Below are positions 5,791 through 8,426 of a stretch of 8,426 nt of DNA, piece by piece. A program made the translations under genes and the position numbers. The notes beneath the pieces are model-generated. The model made no database searches. It had not been told where the DNA came from and was given only the letters and a program-made list of their open reading frames with translations. Each line of letters starts with the position of its first letter. The first letter of the stretch is position 1. The DNA comes from Chloroflexota bacterium. GTDB lineage: Bacteria; Chloroflexota; Dehalococcoidia; DSTF01; JACRBR01. Location of the stretch: assembly GCA_016213125.1 (NCBI GenBank), contig JACRBR010000208.1, positions 1-8,426 of the forward strand, read 5' to 3'.

Positions 5791-6153
5791 GTGAACGTCG
5801 GCCTTGTCATCCTCAACATCAACAGCGAACAGCCGCAGGAACTCATGCGGTTCTACCTTGACGTCGTCGGTCTGCCGCGCCATCCCGACGCTAACCGCGA
5901 GAGCACGCTGATGGCCGGCCCACTGGAGCTGGTCTTCGACACTCACAGCGCGGTGCACGGCAAGGCACCGCAGCCGGAGCGCATGCTCCTGAACCTCTTC
6001 GTAGATGACATCGCCGCGGAGCAACAACGTCTGGAATCGGCAGGCGTGCGTTTCACCCGCTCGCAGGGCCGCGAGGGCTGGGGCGGCGTGATCTCCACCT
6101 TCGCCGATCCCGATGGCAACTACCTGCAACTGATCCAGTTCAAGCCGGAGTAA
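5791..6153 (+). CDS. VOC superfamily protein, copy 2
   Basis: This 120-aa protein is a paralogue of the preceding one, about half identical by hand alignment with a single one-residue gap. Shared blocks are SEQP (12-15), FYxDVVGLP (21-29), HS (52-53), WGGxISTF (97-104) and DPDGNYLQLI (106-115). The GTG start has GAGGGAG (5778-5784) 6 nt upstream; it lies 47 nt after copy 1's stop. As in copy 1, Gln (Q113) occupies the position where metal-dependent members have Glu, and no first-strand His is present. Two VOC chains made side by side may form a heterodimer or serve related ligands. The stop is only 4 nt before the next start, so the two are translated together. Confidence 0.85.
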   Translation: MNVGLVILNINSEQPQELMRFYLDVVGLPRHPDANRESTLMAGPLELVFDTHSAVHGKAPQPERMLLNLFVDDIAAEQQRLESAGVRFTRSQGREGWGGVISTFADPDGNYLQLIQFKPE

Positions 6154-6157
6154 CACT

Positions 6158-6622
6158 GTGGCATCGTGGAGCGTGTTCGCTGCCGCCGCACCGGAGATCG
6201 CCGCCGTAGGCGCCGGCCTCCTGGAGGAGCACCACCTCGCCTACCTGGCGACCGTGCGGCGCGACGGCGCGCCGCGCGTGCATCCGGTGTCGCCGTTCTT
6301 CGTCGAAGGCCGCCTGTTCGTGGCCACGCCGCCAACCTCGCCGAAAGCGGGCGACCAGCAGCGCGACGGCCGTTACGCGATGCACTGTCTCCCCGGCAAG
6401 AACGACGCAGAGTTCCGAATCCGCGGCCGGTCGCGCCTGCTGCCGCCGGGCGCCGATCGCGACGCCGTCATCGAGCGCGGTCCGCATTACGCACGCGACG
6501 AAGACTGCATCTTCGAGTACGACATCGAGGAGGCGGCGAGCGCGAACTGGGTGAACGTCGGGCAGCCCGGCACCTACCCGGTGCGCAGCCGCTGGACCGA
6601 GCGAGGCGGCGCGAGCACATGA
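6158..6622 (+). CDS. Pyridoxamine 5'-phosphate oxidase (PPOX)-family protein
   Basis: This 154-aa protein belongs to the split-barrel flavin/F420-binding PPOX superfamily, which includes pyridoxamine phosphate oxidases, F420-dependent reductases and small haem or flavin binders. It shows the family opening LAYLATVRRDGAPRVHPVSPFF (in residues 27-48), then TSPKAGDQQRDGRYAMHCLPG in 60-80, and EFRIRGRSR (85-93). The GTG at 6158 is preceded by CCGGAG (6145-6150) inside the end of the VOC gene, 4 nt from its stop. The last codons overlap the next ATG (ATGA, 6619-6622), so it is translationally coupled on both sides. True PNPOx activity is unlikely from operon context; reduction or binding of a small molecule with FMN or F420 is more likely. 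Family is clear, substrate and cofactor are not. Confidence 0.85.
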   Translation: MASWSVFAAAAPEIAAVGAGLLEEHHLAYLATVRRDGAPRVHPVSPFFVEGRLFVATPPTSPKAGDQQRDGRYAMHCLPGKNDAEFRIRGRSRLLPPGADRDAVIERGPHYARDEDCIFEYDIEEAASANWVNVGQPGTYPVRSRWTERGGAST

Positions 6623-7305
6623 GACGAGCCGACCGCCTGTTCCAGCTCATCCAGCTCATGCGCCGCCGCAATGTCGCGACGGCCGCGTGGCTGGCCACCG
6701 AGCTCGAGGTCTCGGAGCGCACCATCTATCGCGACGTCCGCGATCTCGTGCTCTCTGGCGTACCCATCGAGGGTGAGGCCGGCGTCGGGTACATCCTGCG
6801 CCGGGGGTTCGACTTGCCGCCCCTGATGTTCACCGAGGCCGAGATCGAGGCGATGGTGCTGGGTGCCCGCGTCGTCACCAGCTGGGGCGACCAGGGACTC
6901 GCTCGCGCAGCCGGCGACGCCCTGGCGCGGGTCGAGTCTGCGTTGCCGGACCGGCTGAAACAGAAGCTCGAGAAGACGCCGCTGTTCGCACCCGGCTTCC
7001 ACGTGCCGCCGCAGATCGCAGGGTCGCTCACCGCCCTCCGCACCGCCATCGACGAGCACCGCAAGGTCCAGCTCGAGTACACCAGCGGCAAGAGCGAGGA
7101 CACCGACCGGATCGTCCGGCCGCTCGGGCTGTTCTTCTGGGGTAACAGCTGGTCGGTGACCGGCTGGTGCGAGATGCGGGAGGACTTCCGCAGCTTCCGC
7201 CTGGACCGCATTCGGGCCCTCCAGCCGCTCCGGGAGCGCTTCCACGACGAGCCCGGCCGCACGCTCGAGGACTACTTCGCCCGTCAGGGGGAGTCCGAGA
7301 TGTAG
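6619..7305 (+). CDS. WYL-domain, YafY-type transcriptional regulator
   Basis: This 228-aa protein has an N-terminal winged helix-turn-helix of the HTH_11/DeoR type (residues about 3-55), with the recognition segment LEVSERTIYRDVRDL at 29-43 and the wing at 50-61. A C-terminal WYL domain follows (about 138-205), with R167 and the block FRSFRLDRI (190-198) conserved. The name-giving W-Y-L tripeptide reads W178-S179-V180. WYL domains bind ligands, including nucleic acids or nucleotides, in regulators of stress, phage-defence and metabolic genes. The ATG overlaps the PPOX stop as ATGA; the frame is open further upstream but antisense-like in composition there. As last gene of the VOC/VOC/PPOX operon it probably regulates that operon, including itself. 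Length matches the shorter YafY-type regulators. The effector is unknown. Confidence 0.9.
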   Translation: MRRADRLFQLIQLMRRRNVATAAWLATELEVSERTIYRDVRDLVLSGVPIEGEAGVGYILRRGFDLPPLMFTEAEIEAMVLGARVVTSWGDQGLARAAGDALARVESALPDRLKQKLEKTPLFAPGFHVPPQIAGSLTALRTAIDEHRKVQLEYTSGKSEDTDRIVRPLGLFFWGNSWSVTGWCEMREDFRSFRLDRIRALQPLRERFHDEPGRTLEDYFARQGESEM

Positions 7306-7330
7306 CTTTGGCGCTGGCCAAGACCGGCTT

Positions 7331-7355
7331 TTCTCCGGACGGGAGGTCCGGAGAA
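7331..7355. promoter_or_regulatory. Perfect 10-bp hairpin downstream of the WYL regulator
   Basis: Ten uninterrupted base pairs with a 5-nt loop (GGGAG) lie 25 nt after the stop codon. A T-run precedes rather than follows it, so it is not a standard terminator by itself. It may protect the 3' end of the operon mRNA, act with the small stem before it, or be a DNA-binding site. Confidence 0.6.
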
Positions 7356-7537
7356 TCCGGGTAAATGTCCCTTAAAGCCCCTAAGGAAGCGGCCTCCGCG
7401 GGCCGATGATCAAGCCGGTGGCACGAGCATACGCCCCCGGCCGGGTTCACATCGATTTAATCGCCGCTTAACCCGCGCGTCCCGGCCCGCCGCTACCATG
7501 CAGACACGGACATAGAAACGCAACGACGGACTCAGAC

Positions 7538-7543
7538 GGAGAG
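7538..7543 (+). promoter_or_regulatory. Ribosome binding site favouring ATG at 7551
   Basis: GGAGAG lies 7 nt before ATG at 7551 but only 1 nt before the in-frame ATG at 7545, so the second ATG is the better start. Confidence 0.6.
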
Positions 7544-7550
7544 CATGGAC

Positions 7551-7829
7551 ATGACCCAGCAGGACTCGACCATCGCCAACGCCGACCTGTGGAGCAAGTA
7601 CTTCCAGGAACAGTGGAGCGCCTGGCTGCGACCCTTCGCCGGTTCCGACGCCCCGACGGTCGCCGCCGGCGCCGGTGCGCGCATGGCGAACCTGCTGACG
7701 CTGGTGGCCGCCGGCCCCATAGCCTGGCTCTACGCCAACAACGCGCCAAACGTGACGCCCATCAGGCCGGAGCGCCCTGCCACTGACTACTCCCACGAGA
7801 TGGAGTCGGTCGAAGAGCACGCCGCCTAG
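7551..7829 (+). CDS. Small protein of unknown function with one hydrophobic segment
   Basis: I do not recognise this 92-aa protein. The N-terminal third is tryptophan-rich and amphipathic (DLWSKYFQEQWSAWLRPF, 12-29). A short hydrophobic stretch follows at about 46-62 (ANLLTLVAAGPIAWLYA), then a polar Pro/Glu-rich tail. It has no signal peptide and the hydrophobic part is short for a full membrane helix, so peripheral or hairpin membrane association is as likely as a true transmembrane segment. The aromatic N-terminus is reminiscent of small phasin-like or granule-associated proteins, but that is a guess. An upstream ATG at 7545 adds two residues but is too close to the Shine-Dalgarno. It is alone in its transcription unit, closed by a strong terminator. 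Codon use fits the neighbourhood, so it is probably real. Confidence 0.7.
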   Translation: MTQQDSTIANADLWSKYFQEQWSAWLRPFAGSDAPTVAAGAGARMANLLTLVAAGPIAWLYANNAPNVTPIRPERPATDYSHEMESVEEHAA

Positions 7830-7850
7830 ACTCCAGCGATCAGGCGACAC

Positions 7851-7880
7851 GAGAGGGCCCATCCGGGCCCTTTTCTCTTG
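7851..7880 (+). terminator. Intrinsic terminator
   Basis: AGGGCCC (7854-7860) pairs with GGGCCCT (7865-7871) around an ATCC loop, and the stem can extend by A-T and G-T pairs into the following TTTTCTCTT run. It ends the small-protein gene 22 nt after its stop and isolates sucD from it. Confidence 0.9.
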
Positions 7881-7935
7881 CTTTGACCATCCGTGGAGAG
7901 CCGCCGTTCGGCAACTCGCCCCAACCTCACGCGGT

Positions 7936-7944
7936 TGTTACGAT
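7936..7944 (+). promoter_or_regulatory. Probable extended -10 promoter for sucD
   Basis: TG-T-TACGAT combines an extended -10 TG dinucleotide with a hexamer close to TATAAT. It would start transcription near 7950, 10 nt before the heptad array, and give a leader of about 60 nt. No clear -35 is present, as is usual for extended -10 promoters. Confidence 0.45.
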
Positions 7945-7959
7945 CCCGTCTGGCCGGGG

Positions 7960-8001
7960 CCTCCAACCTCCGGCCTCCAGCATCCAACGTCCGACTCCCA
8001 G
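7960..8001 (+). repeat. C-rich heptanucleotide tandem array (consensus CCTCCRR) in the sucD leader
   Basis: Six tandem 7-nt units run without a gap: CCTCCAA, CCTCCGG and CCTCCAG, then the more diverged CATCCAA, CGTCCGA and CTCCCAG. The array runs directly into the Shine-Dalgarno AGGAG (8000-8004). Three units contain CCTCC, the anti-Shine-Dalgarno core, and could pair with that ribosome binding site or resemble the 16S rRNA tail. Confidence 0.75.
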
Positions 8002-8012
8002 GAGCCCTCTAT

Positions 8013-8426
8013 ATGAGCGTTCTCGTCAATGCGAATACACGCGTCCTCGTGCAGGGCATCACGGGAAAGGAAGGCAGCTTCCAGACCCAGCGCTGCATCG
8101 AGTACGGCACGAAGATCGTCGCGGGCGTGACGCCTGGCAGGGGCGGCGAGACGACCGAGCACGGCGTGCCCGTCTTCAACACCGTCCGCGACGCCGTCGG
8201 CGAGACCGGTGCCGACTGCAGCCTCATCTTCGTCCCGCCACCCTTCGCGGCGGACGCGATTCTGGAGGCGATGGACGCCTCCATCCCGCTGGCGGTCTGC
8301 ATCACCGAGGGAATCCCGACGCTGGATATGGTGAAGGTGAAACGGGCTCTGAGCGGAGCGAAGACCCGCCTCATCGGCCCCAACTGCCCGGGCGTCATCA
8401 CCGCGGGCGAGTGCCGCGTGGGCATC
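8013..8426 (+). CDS. sucD: Succinyl-CoA ligase (ADP/GDP-forming) alpha subunit, 5' part
   Basis: The first 138 residues of the alpha subunit of succinyl-CoA synthetase, which makes ATP or GTP from succinyl-CoA in the TCA cycle as an alpha/beta complex; the rest lies beyond the window. The N-terminal Rossmann CoA-binding domain is clear: GITGKEGS (15-22), VTPGRGG (39-45), GVPVFNTV (51-58), ITEGIP (97-102) and IGPNCPG (121-127). R43 stands where many SucD proteins have Lys in the CoA-contacting TPGKGG loop. The phosphorylated histidine lies in the missing C-terminal half. ATG at 8013 has AGGAG 8 nt upstream. The usual order is sucC then sucD; here a terminator and a 92-aa gene precede it instead, so sucC must be downstream or elsewhere. 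A related acyl-CoA ligase alpha subunit (for example malate-CoA ligase) cannot be ruled out from this part alone. Confidence 0.92.
   Translation, partial: MSVLVNANTRVLVQGITGKEGSFQTQRCIEYGTKIVAGVTPGRGGETTEHGVPVFNTVRDAVGETGADCSLIFVPPPFAADAILEAMDASIPLAVCITEGIPTLDMVKVKRALSGAKTRLIGPNCPGVITAGECRVGI

Larger units (their letters stand above)
7306..7550. ncRNA. Gene-free region with a chain of hairpins; possible structured RNA
   Basis: I find no gene here but several strong inverted repeats in series. A small stem at 7313-7317/7324-7328 (loop CCAAGA) followed by TTTT could terminate the operon. TTCTCCGGAC (7331-7340) pairs perfectly with GTCCGGAGAA (7346-7355) around GGGAG. CCTTA (7370-7374) pairs with TAAGG (7382-7386). 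CGGCC (7390-7394) pairs with GGCCG (7401-7405). GCCGGTGGC (7414-7422) pairs with GCCCCCGGC (7433-7441) with one mismatch. The last 100 nt form the leader of the next gene, with a weak -10-like TACCAT at 7494-7499. It matches no riboswitch or small RNA consensus that I can recall; an RNA gene is only a possibility. Confidence 0.3.

Noticed and set aside
6166..6618. Upstream extension of the WYL regulator frame
   Set aside because: The added residues are Arg/Ala-rich out-of-frame reading of the PPOX gene. The ATG at 6619 overlaps the PPOX stop in the classic ATGA arrangement and begins the HTH domain.
7410..7862. 150-aa minus-strand open frame across the 92-aa gene
   Set aside because: It runs through the intrinsic terminator and the hairpin region and shows no family features; the plus-strand gene has a Shine-Dalgarno and terminator.

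Overview
This 8.4-kb window is GC-rich bacterial chromosomal DNA with dense coding and strong G/C bias at third codon positions. The gene content suggests a Chloroflexota-like or actinobacterial-like organism using menaquinone: a single-chain HdrD/EtfD-type membrane iron-sulfur oxidoreductase, a WYL regulator, a PPOX-fold enzyme, and an LPxTG-type surface protein. This is inferred from protein style only; there is no rRNA or other marker gene in the window, and no tRNA, mobile element or CRISPR array was seen.

Layout, left to right. (1) recF lies on the minus strand (7-1173). (2) A 265-nt divergent intergenic region carries about 15 G-rich heptanucleotide repeats, a 12-bp palindrome and a probable -10 box. 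(3) On the plus strand, a 721-aa electron-transfer protein (1439-3604) starts at TTG behind a perfect Shine-Dalgarno sequence. (4) A small acidic orphan gene (3625-4059) follows it closely and ends at a likely terminator. (5) After a leader rich in inverted repeats comes a 298-aa secreted Thr/Pro-rich stalk protein ending in LPSTG, a transmembrane helix and an arginine tail (4288-5184), followed by a GC-rich hairpin. (6) A leader with two copies of an anti-Shine-Dalgarno sequence precedes a compact four-gene operon (5324-7305): two tandemly duplicated VOC-fold proteins, a PPOX-family flavoprotein and a WYL-domain regulator, the last two overlapping as ATGA. (7) A gene-free stretch of about 240 nt (7306-7550) is packed with hairpins. 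(8) A 92-aa protein of unknown function (7551-7829) is followed by a textbook intrinsic terminator. (9) The 5' part of a succinyl-CoA ligase alpha-subunit gene (8013 to the window end) has its own probable extended -10 promoter and a second heptanucleotide array, C-rich on the sense strand, directly before its Shine-Dalgarno.

The genes do not form one pathway. The EtfD-like protein and the succinyl-CoA ligase are both central energy metabolism (electron entry into the quinone pool, TCA cycle). recF is recombinational repair. The VOC/VOC/PPOX/WYL block looks like a self-regulated small-molecule response or detoxification operon. The most unusual signals are non-coding: two separate 7-nt tandem arrays, both C-rich in the sense of the gene they precede (recF and sucD) and both within about 25 nt of its start codon; the potential RNA switch before the VOC operon; and the hairpin cluster after the WYL regulator.
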